Positions 47,826 through 62,552 of a stretch of DNA of 64,000 bases are shown here, piece after piece. The position numbers and the translations under genes were made by a program. Location of the stretch: NCBI RefSeq assembly GCF_037975245.1, contig NC_092574.1, positions 10,019,713 to 10,083,712 on the forward strand, written 5' to 3'. The number at the start of each line of letters is the position of its first letter. Position 1 is the first letter of the stretch. The notes beneath the pieces were generated by a model that made no database searches, was not told the DNA's origin, and worked only from the letters and a program-made list of their open reading frames with translations. This DNA is from Apostichopus japonicus (Eukaryota > Echinodermata > Holothuroidea > Aspidochirotida > Stichopodidae).

Positions 47826-48312
47826 GGGGAAATGTAGGGGGCGGGCGGGTGAGGGCGTTTTATGAATTCATAAAACTGTGTCAGAGAATGAATGGAGTAA
47901 TAGGATGTCACTCCAGCTTTGTTTGGTAACGTCACTTGAAGCACGGAATTAGTGGCGCTCTTCTAAAACCCAACTAGGGGGAGAGAAAATCACGCGATGA
48001 TCAAGTAAGTTCACGTTGGTGCTCGGGGGGGACAGAGTAAGCCTTTTAGTACAACGAGTGACAGGGGAAATGTGTGGGAAAGGTGGGGGACGGACGGGGG
48101 AGAGCGTTTTATGAATTTATAAAAACGTGTCAGAGAATGAATGGAGTAATGGGACGTCACTCCAGTTTTGTTTGGTAACGTCACTTGAAGCGCGGAATTA
48201 GTGGCGCTCTGCTAAAACCCAACTAGGGGGGAGAGAAATCACGATGATCATCATGTCAGTTCACGGTGGTGCTTGAGGGACAGAGTAAGCCTTTGAGTAC
48301 AACGTGACATTT
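47826..48312. repeat. 238-bp tandem duplication, two copies
   Basis: GGGGAAATGT starts at 47826 and again at 48064. The rest follows in parallel: 'gagggcgttttatgaatt', 'gtcagagaatgaatggagta', 'ttagtggcgctct' and 'cagagtaagcctt'. The copies differ by scattered substitutions and short indels, so the duplication is not recent. Confidence 0.9.
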
Positions 48313-50009
48313 TGGCAAATTCAGCACCTTTGTCGAGTTGACAAGTTACTCTAACGTCACGTATTGACGAAAGTTATCAAATTTTCTCGTTATAGTGTTG
48401 TACTAAACGCGACAACACGTCAAAAATCGCAAGGAGGCGATTAGCAGTGATATGGCCCATCTACTTCTATGTACATGGGTGGAATGTATTTGATCTCACC
48501 GCCATGTTTGACATTTTTACTATTGACTATTATTCTTCAGATGTCAATTGCAGGTGAGACTCTTAATACTATCATGCTTTATAGGTTGGTGTTCGAAAAC
48601 TATAAAAACAAAAAAAAGTCAGTTTCACTCTTCTTGCGCCAATTCATCCTCCCGATGTGCCTCTGCCTTGCTTAAATCGTCTTCGAGTAATGCTTTCAAT
48701 ATTTGGGTTCGGGTCACAACAACTTGAAGTAAACAGGGGTCAGCACTACCCCCCCCCCCCTCGTTTCGAGGAGTTACTTGCAATAGGCCTATACGTAAAA
48801 TTACTTCATCACTATCTATAAGAACTGCTTCACTGATCCAATAGTCGTTCTAAAATGATCCGTGACAAAACTTTGATCTGATCCCAGTGACCCCCCTGAT
48901 TAACTCCTACCATGTAGGAACCACACTGGGTACTATTCCATGATCGAATAAAGTATATTTTGTAACTTTTACAAAAAGTAACACAAGGCTATAGAGACGG
49001 CGTGAAAAAGCAAGCAACTCTCAACCCAAGTGACATTGATATAGTAGTCATGCAGGCTTTTTTTTTTGTGGGGGGGGGGGGAGGAGGGTCGAAGGGGTTG
49101 GGTCTAATGGGCGGGGTCTAATGGGTTAGGGTTCCCCCACCCAATGAAAAGTGTTTGTTTGGGTATATAGAACCAAAAATTGTTATTATTTCCATCATTT
49201 TCACGACGGTACCGTACATATGTGTAGTACAAGTTTCTAATTTAGCGTGTGCGTTAAGGCTGACAGCCACCCCCCCCCCCACCACCACCACATTCTCCGT
49301 TGCTACGGCACTGTAGATATATACCATGGCGGGGAGGGGGGGGGGCTCTTGATAGAGAGAGAGAGAGACAGAGGTGGAGAGAGAGAGGTTTAAAAAAAAG
49401 AAAAAAAGAAAAGGAAGTCACCCAAGAGAGAGAGAGGGAGAGCCTGGGCACGAAAATCAAACAACATTATGCACTCTCAAACTCCAGTCTCCAAATATCG
49501 AGACCGTAGCCGTGCATTCCACATCTGGGTCCATGATGACTTCATTGAGGTACTATTATGCAGTATTCCTCTCTTCTGCACCTGGAAACTTTTCTTCATT
49601 CAAATGGAATTTGACTAACTCTTTTTGACAGAGCTTGAAGCTTCTTCATCCCGGATTCACCTTTTATTTTCTGTTTTCCGAAAGAATGATTTGAAATAAG
49701 AAATAAGCGTGTTTGCCATTACTGGAATTCCATTTTGTTCTTCTTATTGTCGTAGCTGATAACTCCAGAAGCAAGTATAGGCCTACAGACAAATCACCAG
49801 ACGTATCCTACACACACAATCACTGAAAAAAATGTCTTTGATCGTCCACTGGAATTTTAGACACACCTGTCATTTCTTAAAGACCGTCAAACAAAGCTAC
49901 TTGGTCAGTGTTGGTTTTTTGTGTGTGTATGATTTATCAATGGATATGGAAGCTCGTTAGGCTAAGACTATTTCAAGGGGAATGGTGAAATACACATCTG
50001 ACGATGATC
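48313..50009. other. stretch without recognised gene
   Basis: Contains C- and G-runs (about 48751, 49069 and 49269) and a GAGA-rich purine stretch at 49352-49442. No exon recognised. Confidence 0.45.
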
Positions 50010-50335
50010 ACACAGTCACAGTCTCGATGTAAGGGGACTGGGGTTGAGAGCGGATCAGTCGTTCGGTTGTTTGGTTTTCGTGCCCAGGTTCTTTCCTGGG
50101 TGACTTTTCTTAAAAAAGTACCATGCGTGCGCACTGGAATATGGGTCGTATGTAATATCTATTCCACTTCCAAGGAAAGGACACGCGTTGCTGACCTGTA
50201 TGTAACATGGCATAATCTTATGGTAACACTCCCGTTGTCAAGGGACTGCATGGGATTAGGAGTGGATCAAGTTGTTTGGTTTTCGCGCCCAGGCTCTATC
50301 TTAGGTGGCGTTTGTTTAAAAGTATTTCGGCTCAA
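50010..50335 (+). repeat. diverged duplication, period about 205 bp
   Basis: 'aaggggactg..ggttgagagcggatca' with 'tgtttggttttcgtgcccagg' at about 50030-50095 is repeated as 'aagggactgcatgggattaggagtggatca' with 'tgtttggttttcgcgcccagg' at about 50238-50295. The remainder aligns poorly. Confidence 0.55.
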
Positions 50336-53300
50336 ATACACAGTACAATTTTTTTTTTATCTATGAGTATGAAGTGCGAGAGCGCCATCTGCTACAACGT
50401 CGAGCACCGAACCAATCACAAGTTGATAAACGTACACAAACGGATATTTAGTGTTAGTGGTAACTTTAATTTAAAAAGGTGTGACGTCATTTTACAACTT
50501 ATTAAAACCCAAAAACTATCTGTAAATTGTATTCATATTCGCAAACATCAAGTGATGTAACTTTTGACGTAAAAGATTGAGACACACTGCTGTAAAAGTT
50601 CTTGTTTATGTACTATATTCTGTCAAAGGGCGTATTAACTCTTGAACGAAAAATAATCCTAAGGTTAATGCACCGCTTGCATTGTATTGAATTGCTTATA
50701 CGTAATGTCTAAAAATAGCTTGGATAGGCGCGTCCTTCTGATGGTAGAGCAGGCTACATCTAAGAATGGTTATATTCATTTGTGTAACTCCATAGTCACA
50801 TTATTTCATTCTCGATAACAACCATAATAATGATAATTCAATAATGGTATGCCAATAACTCATCATACTTAGTCTAACGTATCGTTCTAAAATTGTTGAA
50901 AATCAAACAATGGAAAAAGTGAAACCATGCGAATAGAAATAGAAATAAAATTAATTAATTTTTTTAATGTACTTTATTTTTCGTTAATACAACGATAATC
51001 AGTACTTGTTATATTCAAACAACGAATAATACAAATTAGCAATTTATCTTTCTCCAAATATATTTAGAGCAAAACAAGAAAAAAAAAATACCAGACAGAA
51101 CAAGAACAAAGAAGAAGAAGAAGCATACAAGAAGCACAATCATACACAACGAAAATTCCAATTAATTTTGTCTTTTATTATTCTTCCCGCGTACCAGCAA
51201 CAATATGAAACTTAAAGTTATTCAAATATGCAGTAAGCTTAATACATGCGGTAAGTTTTTAATTGGTTTCATTGTCGAGTTAAATAATAAATTTTACTCT
51301 GTCTCTTGTTTATAGCTTTCTATACATGCTATAAAAAGCACATATTGGATAAATTAGGTTTTCTACTTCAGTTTAATTTCGTATCAATATGAACTATGTA
51401 CACCAAGGTTGCAAATGATTCATACATTTTATAACTGTAGAATAAAAATGTTCAATCATTTGCAGGGGCAACGGTATTATGAGCGGAAGGGAGGGTAGGT
51501 GGACGAGCTGGGGTGGGGGCTGGGGGTGGTCAATGGCTCATTATGGTAAGTTCAGTTTCGTGACAAGATCAGCAGCTAAAAAACAAAGTCGAAAACGGTA
51601 TTGCAAGTTATTATGGCGGATGTGGGTGGGTGCAAAAACATATGTAGTTTGTGTATGGCGTGGAGGTTGGGCTGGGGAGGTGGGGTGGGAAGTGGGGGCG
51701 GGGGAGGTGGACCAAACGTACTCTACATTGCTATTGGTCTACTGAATGATACCATATAAATAAAAATATTCCGAATACTTGAGTCAAAACCTGCAGGTTG
51801 TAAGTCCCACTTAGTACTCCTATTATGTTATGTTATTATTTATATAATATTATGTTATTATTTATATATATATATCTATATATATCGGATATCGAGCACA
51901 AGAGGGTAATCCAGGGAGTTGCAGATCTCCTCTTCCCCATGGCGGAAGTGATTGTTGGGTTATACTTCTGAATGCATCTGGTTGCAATCTTAACATTTGT
52001 CCCATTCTCTACATAATGTTGTGGTTTAATTCCTCTTTTTTTCCATGCTGACAAGCAAGGTTTTGGGTATTCGACCTTTGACCTCTGACCTCTGATCTAT
52101 GACGTAATCAATCACGCAGGCAGATAACTAGAAAGGGAGAACAAACTATACGGGTCTCAATGATCGCTTAACAATCAAAAGAATAACCGGGTTAAGCCGT
52201 TTAAGAAAGATAATTAACCCATTAACCGGCAAATGAAAACCGATCAATTAATTATATATGTCAAGGGTCTGGTGTCTATTTGATCAGTAAACATCTAACA
52301 AATGGGATTATTTCTAACGAGACTGCACATTTTGTTTTTGTTTCTTTCGTTATTTCCCGGGAGGGGAGGCATCCCCTCCCCCTCATGCGGGAAGCTCATA
52401 TCTTAGGAGGTTATTATGAGAGATATAGTTTAGTTGCTATGTAATGTCGGTACGACTAAACGAAATCAAACGCCTTATATAGTCTTGTAGTACGGTGGAT
52501 CATTGTCATTGCAGATGTAGCTAATTTGCATATAAGATTTGGAACGATTTTTGTTGTTGGTATTAAAGGGAAATTATCATGTTCATTAACTTGAAATGAT
52601 GTATTATTAGCAAGAGAAACGCATTACTTGTCATTGCTTTCATTGTTTTAATTATCAATGTACGAAGCTACCAGGGAGAAGAAGTGTGGAAAAGTACACT
52701 AAGCATCCAACGTAACAGAAAAAAAATCTAACGAAAACGAAAGCAGAAAAACAGAACAAATAAAAGCCTGAAATAAAACTCTTTTCATGAGCCATGCATA
52801 TAAACCGAGGACAAATTGCTCCGCAAGGGAAAAGTAAATTTACGTATAACGTATACGCCATGGACATTTCAGAAATGTAATATGTGTGAATATGATCGAA
52901 ATGTACACCGGTAAACAGGGTATTGTCGACGTAAAGGAAACACCATCAAACCGTTCTAATCGTTAACGCTATATTCAATATATACAATCGTCAGTATATA
53001 AAGGCATATACAGATTCAGATACTGCACACTTAATGTACACACTGCGGAGCGATCCATATTCATTATACCGCAGAAAGAGATGGAGGAGTTGTGTTAATA
53101 AGCAATTAATGGCGCTATACATTATTTATGATTGTGCAAAACTGAAACAGCCTAGACGCCGTCATTTAACGTGGAATCATTGTTATGGTTATAGCGATAC
53201 ACATTATCAGGCTACTCGTTTTGTGAGTTTGTTGTTCTCAATGCAAGTCATTGTACAAACACAAAAGCAGTCATTCAAATATCAAATAACGATGTTTTAA

Positions 53301-54111
53301 CACGAAACTGCACATGATAGAAAGTATTAACTGCGTTCGTGCGATGAATTGTTTACTTGTGACGTCACATTGTTTTCTGCGCGTCAGACGGTAAGCCGTT
53401 TCTCCCGCTCTGTGTCTATATCCTTCTCGCTCTTTCTCTCGTATGGGAAGGATTCAATCTGTGAGTGAGTACGGGGTAATTTGTGTGATGAATTCACAAG
53501 AGGCAGTAGATGTATAGCGTGTGAACGTTCGAGATGCACGGGTCAATCAATGATCTTTGATGTATCTTTTTACTTCGTTGTTGTTATTGTTTATACATAC
53601 AAGGGAGGACGTTTAATATAAACCCATATTTTGTTTTCCTCTGAAGAAATATTTCTGCAAGCGATCTTACATTTCAGTGCATATTGTATTTGATTTTCGT
53701 GGTAATTAAGATATTGCATCGATTTCACTCAAACAACGGGGAAATTAACCGTGTTTTGTATGTGGATATATAGCCAGGAATCACATCTGGCAAGACGTAT
53801 CGGTATTGGCGTGAAGTAAGTTATCAGACAATCGTGCAGATATAAGTACTCTATATCCATACTGTTTGAAATATTTTATGTGGATTGAAGTTTAACTTGT
53901 AGCAAACAGTTTTCTGACAATCGCCTGTCACGAGGAAGATGCATACGTACAGGGAATATGGATAATGGATTTTCAATAAAAGATGCGAAAGAACTATAGA
54001 TCTTGTAGAATCGAAAAGGATTTATTCATATTTTGTGTGTAGCAAATTCAGTACAACAGCCTGGTCACTCGAGGCAAACTTGTGAGTATGTATATATATA
54101 CTGAAATATAT
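50336..54111. other. stretch without recognised gene
   Basis: Palindromic CRE sequences TGACGTCA occur at 50482-50489 and 53360-53367. The second is followed 25 bp later by a donor-like acg|gtaagc, so a weak promoter or first exon around 53.3-53.4 kb is possible. No coding exon was found. Confidence 0.35.
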
Positions 54112-54117
54112 AACTAG

Positions 54118-54545
54118 AATCCATTCATCCATCCATCCACCCATCCATCCATCCCGCCATCCATCCCGCCATCCATCCCGCCATCCATCCCGCCATCCAT
54201 CCGTCTATCCGTCCATCCGTCCATCCGTCCGTCCGTCCATCCGCCCATCCGCCCATTCGCCCATCCGTCCATCCGTCCATCCGTCCATTCGTCCATCCAT
54301 CTATCCGTCCATCCGTCCATCCGTCCGTCCGTCCGTCCGTCCGTCCGTCCATCCATCCATCCGTTCATCCGTCCATCCGTCTATCCGTCCATCTGTCCAT
54401 CCGTCCATCCGTCCATCCGTCCATCCGTCCATCCGTCCATCCGTCCATCCGTCCATCCGCCCATCCGTCCATCCGTCCATCTGTCCGTCCGTCCATCCGT
54501 CTGTCCATCCGTCCATGTCCGTCCGTCTATCCGTCCGTCCGTCCA
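54118..54545. repeat. CCAT/CCGT tetranucleotide tract, about 430 bp
   Basis: Continuous tetranucleotide units (CCAT, CCGT, CCGC, CTAT) with a higher-order mix. Open frames of Met-Asp-Gly-Trp-Thr repeats on the minus strand follow from the 4-bp unit and are not genes. Confidence 0.95.
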
Positions 54546-57500
54546 GGATTGCAAGAAGGTCTCAAACAATTACCGTATTCATATTCAATTTTCATACTTA
54601 AAGACGAATGTCAAACACAAAACAGAAACAAAAAAAGCAATAAATGTTTTCCCTCAAATTTGTTTCCATAACTGCATGTGGGCAACAATGATTTCTAAAT
54701 TGATCATGCTATACCTGCTATATTGATAACCTGCGTCTTAGTTATATGCATGTTTTGTATCCCGTTCCGTATTACATTTCTCTCTTTAAGTATATAGTCA
54801 AAGGTTCCGATCACTAATGTTTCGATTTTTGTTTCTTCTTACAATCAATAGAAATAAAGAGACGAACCATTTTTCTTTTGCCACTGCACTTTCTGTAATA
54901 TTAACTCGTACGTAATAATAACGTCATGGCTATTATTAGGATAACTGAAGCTTTGAACTATTATGTCTATCGCCATTAATATAGTTGATAAATGTTAATA
55001 ATTGATGTCGTCTCCTCCAAGCTGATTGCTGTAGAATATATTCTGCTTATTTTCTTTTGTAAACGCTTTTCCTATTGTATATATTTTGTTGCCACTATTG
55101 CTGTTACACAATCAGTTAATATTATATATTTTTTTTTCAAATGTCGCGAAAGAAATGAAAAACCAGAGGATTTGCTTGTGTTCCATTCATTCAAAAATAA
55201 CATAAAAGCAGTTTTTCAGTCATTATTGGATATTAAAAGCAAACTGCAATGTCACCAAGAGTAAACACATACAAAACAAATCAAAACAAACAACAATAAG
55301 TGCTGCACTTTTAATTAAAAACAAACAAACAAACGAACGAACAAGCAAACAATAATAGAAACAAAAACAAGCCAAGAAAGTAGAAAGAAAGGGAGAATAA
55401 AATATGACTTTAACCGAGAGAAATTAAAACAAAGATCGTTTAGCTGTTATAGTCCTATTACCTTCTTATTAATTTCTATTGTTATTACTCCACCCCCCCC
55501 CTTTTTTTCCATTGATCACAGGAATGATCACAAAATGAGAACAAAGAAGCAATACATGTAGTCTGGATCTTGCTTAATGGCATAGATAAACACACGTTAA
55601 AGCGTCTATGATAATGGAATTCATTAAAGTATATACATATATAGTTAGAACTGCATCTTAATCGTTTTGCAAAATTAATAAAAGTTCATCTGTCTTGCCG
55701 ACCAGCTGTATCATTTTACCGGAGGATCTTTTAACTCCGAATTATTCCCAGATTTATATGAGGGCCCGTCACGATCCGTGAGGGCGACGTGGGGGGAGGG
55801 GGTAAAACATCCTCCAGAAACATTTGAAATTTAAAAATAATATAAAAATAAAGACAAAAAGTGTCATTCAACAGCCTTAGCCCCAGTTGTTTTCGAACAT
55901 ATTAGGTTGATGAGCTAGCTTGGGTCAGAGCGACCGTTTTGTTGGAAAACAAATTCTCCCATCGGGGCGGCGATGATCCAATCTAGGCTCAGGTATAGAT
56001 TCATATTCATCGCTTTCTTGGGGTAATCTTAGATTTTTGCGCTGTAAAACAGTTACCCCCTTCCGAAATTTCCCCATACCCCCCCCCCCAGGAGTCATAC
56101 CTTAGTGATACCCTTGTTCATGTGCTTCAACTAAGACAATCTTCCACTAGTAGTAAAAGCATACTTTGGGAGTCATAATTACGTAAGTCTATATAAAAGC
56201 TTTGATTATATTCATCAGTTTGGTTGGTTAATCTATCGCATTTTGGATGGCAGATTCATGATGACATTTAACCTTTGAAAGACTTGAACTTTGGACGCCA
56301 TTGTTCTTGATAACGAAAATGTGTGACGTCACCAACACCCATCCCAGGGGAATAGGTAGTAAATTGCACTCAAAGTTAAACTTGGTTTCAAAGAAAGTCG
56401 AGAGATAGGTATAATTTTGGTTTGTTATGTTCTGACCGCCGCCCATGCAGTCGGAGATGCATTTGATACCGACGTGTCACGCTCGACGCAGTTGTGACTA
56501 TAAGCTCCCTTTTCATAAACATGACGAATAAGAAATAAAAAAAATTGTCACTGATATGACTATAATTAATTTGACCAAAACGATGACAGAAAAAACATAA
56601 AATATGAATGATCACAACATGACGTACTAAGAGGGCAGAAGCAAATCCTAACAGACTTTTCTTAAGAAATAAAGAAAAGGCAATTTTTTTTTTGATAGGC
56701 TTAGGCCTGCTGATTTAATTTCGGACTATCCAAGTGATAGTATAATGTGAACTTTGATCGATCATAAAAATATGTTAAGTATATATTAAGTTATGTATAT
56801 ATAAATATGAACGTTTTGTGGTCTGATATGAGCATTGAGATTTAAGATTTGCCGAAGATACGATTTTTAATGTTTGTCGGTAGTCTTTTTTTTATTATGT
56901 TCATAATTTATCTGCCCCCAGGAAAAAAATGGAAATGGCCATTGATCAAACTATGACGTAGAATTTTAACATCAACAGAACGTTAACTATTATGGAGCCA
57001 TTAATGATTAGGTTCGATTCTAATCATTTCGTCCATTTACATACAGTATTGATCAAATTTGCGAAATTCAAATTATGAATCTCCAAATATATACCATTTT
57101 CTACTTTTTGTTATAATTGAGACCAAACAAGTTGTATTAAATAAAATAACATCGTTTCACCGTAAAACAGGGAGCCTTGTTGCCAGATGCCTAAGTTGAT
57201 ACATTTTCTGATTTGTATTAACATAACATTTGGTAATATTTCTTTTGCCGTATATAGCACACGATTGGGTCATAACAATAGGATGTGAGATAGCAATTGG
57301 CATCTCGTATCCAGGGCAACAAAAAGGAAAGGTTGATAGCACACAGTAAATCTATAGCATACAAGTCTATACTCAAGCTCATAGCCCGGCCGGTCCACAA
57401 GGGGGCCGTGCCATCCCCATGCAGACACTACATGTGCCCCCTCCCGATCTCCATACCTCGCGTGTACAGAAACTTCTCAAGTTACAGGACATGAGTATTG

Positions 57501-59430
57501 TGCCCCTCCTTAAATTGTTAGTGCTCCTTTGATAAATGTGACTGAATGGAGATTGCTTGGATGCAAAATGGTGCTATATTATTGCAACCTTTTGATAAAA
57601 TGTTGAAGACTTTTCGACTTTTTAGGTTGTACCGAATATATCATGTTGCATATTTTTCAACTGTACTGTAGGAATTTTTGTAATATTTTGTCTGTCAGTA
57701 CAGGTTGGGGAGGTGAGGGGGGGGGGGGTTGCCTAGCCTCCTCATTTATTCTAGTGTGATTTAGCCCCCCCCCCCCATCGACTCCGCGAAGTATACGTTG
57801 TAACGTCCCAATCAACCTCGTTTATTTTTGGCTGTAAATCTGTGCAACCCCTTTCAAATATTCGCCGAATGGCAAATGACATCACAATCGTATTTCAAAA
57901 CGCTCCATAATTACGACTCTTTCTACGAGCAACAGGGAAAAAAACAACGTTTAGATTTGCTTTTGGAAAGGTGATGACTAATTACATATGAAATGTCTGG
58001 GCGACGAAACTTTTAAAATTAGTCCGTATTCTTTCATATTCGCTAAGGAATGTTTAAGGGCTGAAAATATTCTATATATAATATATGTCTTATTTTCATT
58101 AGTTACAATATTAACTTTAATAATTCTCAGTGGGTTTGGTAATCATTGGCTGCAGCCAAACGCAAGACGTTGTATTAATTGATTAATTCCGTGAATTATT
58201 TTTTGTTTTATCGTGTAGCGCCCTAACTAAACCCTTTCAATGGATTATTTAATTGAAGAAGAAAAAACTACAACCAGAAAACAGAAATTAGCTACAACAT
58301 ATTCAAGGTCGTTTTGAATTGGTTACATACCCAAATGTTCAAGAGACCACATTGAAAATTTGACAGTTTTACTTAATTATCCAGAAAGACGCACGCCCCC
58401 CTTTACAAACCAACCCCCCCCCCCCCAAATAACAAAGGAAAAAGCACAATGATATAAGAAAATACCAAACACGAATAACACAAACTAATGAATAATTGTT
58501 ACCCGAAAACTCGTTAGTGTTCAGTCTCTAATTAGTGAAACAATAAAAGACAAAGAAAAAAGACAGAAAGAAAAGGAAATGGCGACGTCTCCCCAATGCA
58601 CTTAATCGTTTTATGTTAGATCTTGAAGTGTTTTGATGCTGACCGTTATTAAGTTTGAACACCCCCCCCCCCAACCCCCGCCAAGTTTACCGACTTATGC
58701 GATTCAACAATTTGTACAGACTTATTCCTAAAAGATGTCCTTTATATTTTGTTCTTTTCATTCCTTTCCTGTTGTTTTGAATTTTTTTGTTCATATCTTT
58801 ACTTTTCGCTTCTCTCTTTGTTGTTGTCCCTTTTAGTCAGCGTGAAATTTTATGATCTTTAATATTTATTTGCTTTGACCAGAGGCTTTTTGTTTTTTTG
58901 TTTACTACTTCAAATGTCCCTCGGCTTCTAACCAAACAAGCTTTTAACACTCTTAATGCATAATCTACGTTGTCATCTTCCTACATATGCTAATTGCTGT
59001 TCCGTATAGCGGAAATACATATATATATATATTTATATAAACATTATAAATGACATGCGAATGCAGCCGAAACTTGTTGATTTTCATCGCAGGAAATCAT
59101 TTCAATTATTAAGATGGAACCCGTATTGAAAAATGATCTATTTTGTAATACAAACTTTCTGAGAATATAATGTTCTCCCAGGTAATTTAACATCTATTAC
59201 CGAAAACGATTCGAGATTTATCAAATGCGGTAAACCAAAATTGATGCCACACATTTGCATGGGTTTGCAGTATTTGGCAACGGTTATAGTGATAAGTAGG
59301 TTTTTAGCGCCATTTGCGTTTGGAAAACTAATTTGAATTGTATGTATATATGCGCGGGTGTGCCGGCGCGTGCGCAAGTGTGTGTGTCTTGGTGTCTTCT
59401 TTTAAATATTCATTTTCATTTTTCATGGAC
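54546..59430. other. stretch without recognised gene
   Basis: A+T-rich with several C-runs (about 55492, 56085, 57766, 58416 and 58661) and a G-run at about 57717. An (ACAA/ACGA)n simple stretch lies at about 55318-55355. No exon or RNA gene recognised. Confidence 0.45.
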
Positions 59431-59575
59431 TGCCGACTGCGCACGGAAGATTATCATTAAGAGTATACCTGTATTATATATATATATATATATATATTAT
59501 ATTCCCAGAGTTGAAACTGGTAGGCGCGACAATGCCTGTATACCCTTAATGATAACCTTCCGTGCGCAGTCGGCA
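59431..59575. mobile_element. short hairpin element (MITE-like)
   Basis: The left arm 59431-59475 starts TGCCGACTGCGCACGGAAG. The right arm 59531-59575 is its reverse complement with about three or four differences over 45 bp. The arms enclose a (TA)n run and a short unique part. There is no ORF and no clear target duplication. Confidence 0.65.
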
Positions 59576-61414
59576 TATAATGTATGTACTGTAATCGTTC
59601 TTTCTTACAGTAAGATTACTCAACCCGCAAATTCTATTCCATGCAAGAGTTCGGTTACAATTTTGACAACAAAATTCATAGGCGATATAAGAAAACGCAT
59701 GCAGCTCTCTTTCCCCCTGGGTTTTGACTTTCAAAGCTGTGACTATCCATAACTTTTTCGACACAAGTGCGTAACAATAGTCGTCTAGTCGTTAGGAAGG
59801 TAAGGATCAACATAAATCCATACTTTAGCAATGCGCTAAATAGTTGAACGTGTTTAAAAGTAGGCTGTAGTGGATGAAACAGGAATGATGAGCAAAAAAC
59901 TACTTGTTACATATAATATAATTGCCGGACCCCTGGGACCATCTTCAGCCAGTTAATTATAGTGCAATGAATAAATGTAACAATTACGATGAGCATGGAG
60001 GTTTAAGAAATTGACAATAATACACATATAAATGAAGTAATTCAATCGATTCAATATCAATGAAAATAAACGAATATCAAACTGATATTCTGTTGCCTGA
60101 AGTTGGTGGCCTATAATTAACCAAAAAGTTGTATATGTATGTAGGCCAAAACCATATTCATTTTTGGAATTTTGTATCGCAAAGACATGACCCTTTTTTT
60201 CTTTAAATTTAATGGCATTTTGTGACAGCATCTTACCACAGCAGAAATGCTTGAAAAACATTGGTATAGTCTATGTAAAAGAAGAATGGATCCATGGTTA
60301 CGAGATAATCCTTATAGGAAGGTCATGCATATACTGTCTAGACGTTTAACATGAACGGTGTCCATGGATATCAATACAAAAGTGCTTTATTTTTCACATT
60401 TGTGAATAAAATTGATTTCAAAGAGAGTATATTCCCTGTGTTAAAAAAAGAAAGAAAAAATATGAAAAGGAAAAGAATAATAAAAAAGGAATGATTAAAA
60501 GTCAAAGAACTTCACTTCTACTCCGAATTCAGGAAGCACTATATCTTGCTTGCACCTTCGAAGTATTTTTCCTCCTTATATTGTTTAATGATCTCATTAG
60601 ACATTCGTTAATCTCTTATAATAATTGCAAGAGTTCAAGACATAGGGTGGTGGTTGGGGGGGGGGGGGTGGGGGGTAGCCTACTCCAGAAGGCGTTTATC
60701 AATTTGAAAATGTTTACAATTAAGGGTGGAGTACACTAATACCTTCTAATATGTCTATATTATACACCGCACCAAAACCTTTTTTTGCCATACGTGTTGA
60801 ACATACTATGAATTAAGCCAAATGATGAAGATTATTTCAAAGAATTCCCACAGCTACACCCCATTTACTTAGCTCACAATCTCACGTGATTATATCAAAG
60901 ATTGTTTATTAAAAAAAGAAAGAAAAAAGACACTTTAGATTATTAACAAACAGCATCATTCCACAAAGACAAGAGAACTAATGAAAAGTTCGTCAATGTA
61001 GAACATACATATACAAAGGCCAGCAATTACGCGACGCCCACTTGAAATAGCTTCTTATTTGCTAATGGTGTACGGTATTTAGCTATAGCACGGAATAGAA
61101 GCAATATAATTGCGTTTACATAAATGTGTGTATAAGTCACTTGTTGTCAAGGGTTTGACAATTGTTTCAGGCAAGCTTCCTGCTGGAATAATACTTCAGC
61201 TGTAAAATGAAAATATTGGAAGAATTCTGCATTTTTGCATGTAGAGAAGCCCGCTATTGTTAGCGATCCAATTTTGTTAAAAGTATAACTTTGGTCATAA
61301 TTTTCAGTTTTGATATATTTAAGTCTAAGGAAAATATAGAGAAGATTAAGTTATAGTAATGTTCCTCTATATCTATTTCCGTTTTCAAAATATTCACCTT
61401 TACATGATAATAAA
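59576..61414. other. stretch without recognised gene
   Basis: Only simple sequence is notable (G-run at about 60656-60676). No exon recognised. Confidence 0.45.
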
Positions 61415-61745
61415 TCTATGGAATGCTCCTTTAAGGCTAAACTGATGACGCAGTCGGCTCCTCAGTGTATATAGGCCATAATGTTTAAATGTGAATCGAT
61501 TGTACTATAAATTTTAATAACTGAAACAAAACATGTTCTTTAAATCTCACGTAAACAACAGAGCACCGTTTGATGACATGAAACACCATTCGTACTTGTC
61601 AAATTGGTTATACACAGTATAGAAACATGTCATTTTAAGGGCCATAAACAAATCTTGCTTTCCTATTTAGTTTGGCGTTGTATCTCATATTCATATGTGT
61701 ATTAGACTATATAGTCCAGTCGCTTTCATTAATTAGCCTCAACAG
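61415..61745 (+). repeat. dispersed repeat, copy 2
   Basis: Same family and orientation as 20620-20960: it opens with 'tgctcctttaaggctaaac' and closes with 'tagactatatagtccagtc'. The two copies are 40 kb apart and are the only ones seen in the window. Confidence 0.65.
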
Positions 61746-62552
61746 TTTAAACGGTCAGTTCTCAATAAAAAAAAAATGTTATAGAAAACCAACATGGACT
61801 TATGTCAATGCCTGTTTCACGATCTAACAAAGTCATCCTTTAACCGGAATTAGAGTATGGGGAAGGGTGGGGGGGGGTGGGAGGAAGTCAGTAAAAAGAT
61901 GACCAAATAGTCTCACAAAACTTTCAAACGAGATGGATAGACGAGGGAAACAGCGCTATACAGACATGTCCGATCATTACTGAGCTCTTCAATGACTCTG
62001 ATATTTTGGTGTTTAAATAAGTAATACATTGCTAATACTTGGGAAACGTGGTTGACACAAATAGTACGAATATTAACCAGTTTGGAGAACATATAAAAGT
62101 CATATAAATCAAGATATATCCAGTGTTTTGTGTTTCTTTTCTCTTTGTACTTGAAATGCTGAAAGAGACCCTAAGAATACATTTTCCAGTCATTGGCAAA
62201 ATTGTGCATATTTAGTCTGCGTTGTTTGCATTTTATGGCATGCTTCAGAATGGAAAGGAAATTAGAAAATTAGAAAAAAGAAAATAGAAAAAAAAAACGA
62301 AAAAGGAAACAAATAAATGCCGACGGAATGGGATTTTCCCGACGATTGCGGAAAATTTTTATTTTTTTATTTTTTATTGAATGCAATTAAATGTCAATAT
62401 CGATATTAGATTATATAAATATATGGAGCAGTGTAATACTTTATAATTATGGAGAAAACATCAAGTAACTGCTTCTTATATATGCAGAGAGGCTTTTTCT
62501 ATGTTTGCGTATACGGCCTTGTATACTAATGCTTTCGTTGTTGTTCTTGCAG

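Noticed and set aside
54114-54569. Met-Asp-Gly-Trp-rich open frames
   Set aside because: They are translation of a CCAT/CCGT tetranucleotide tract.
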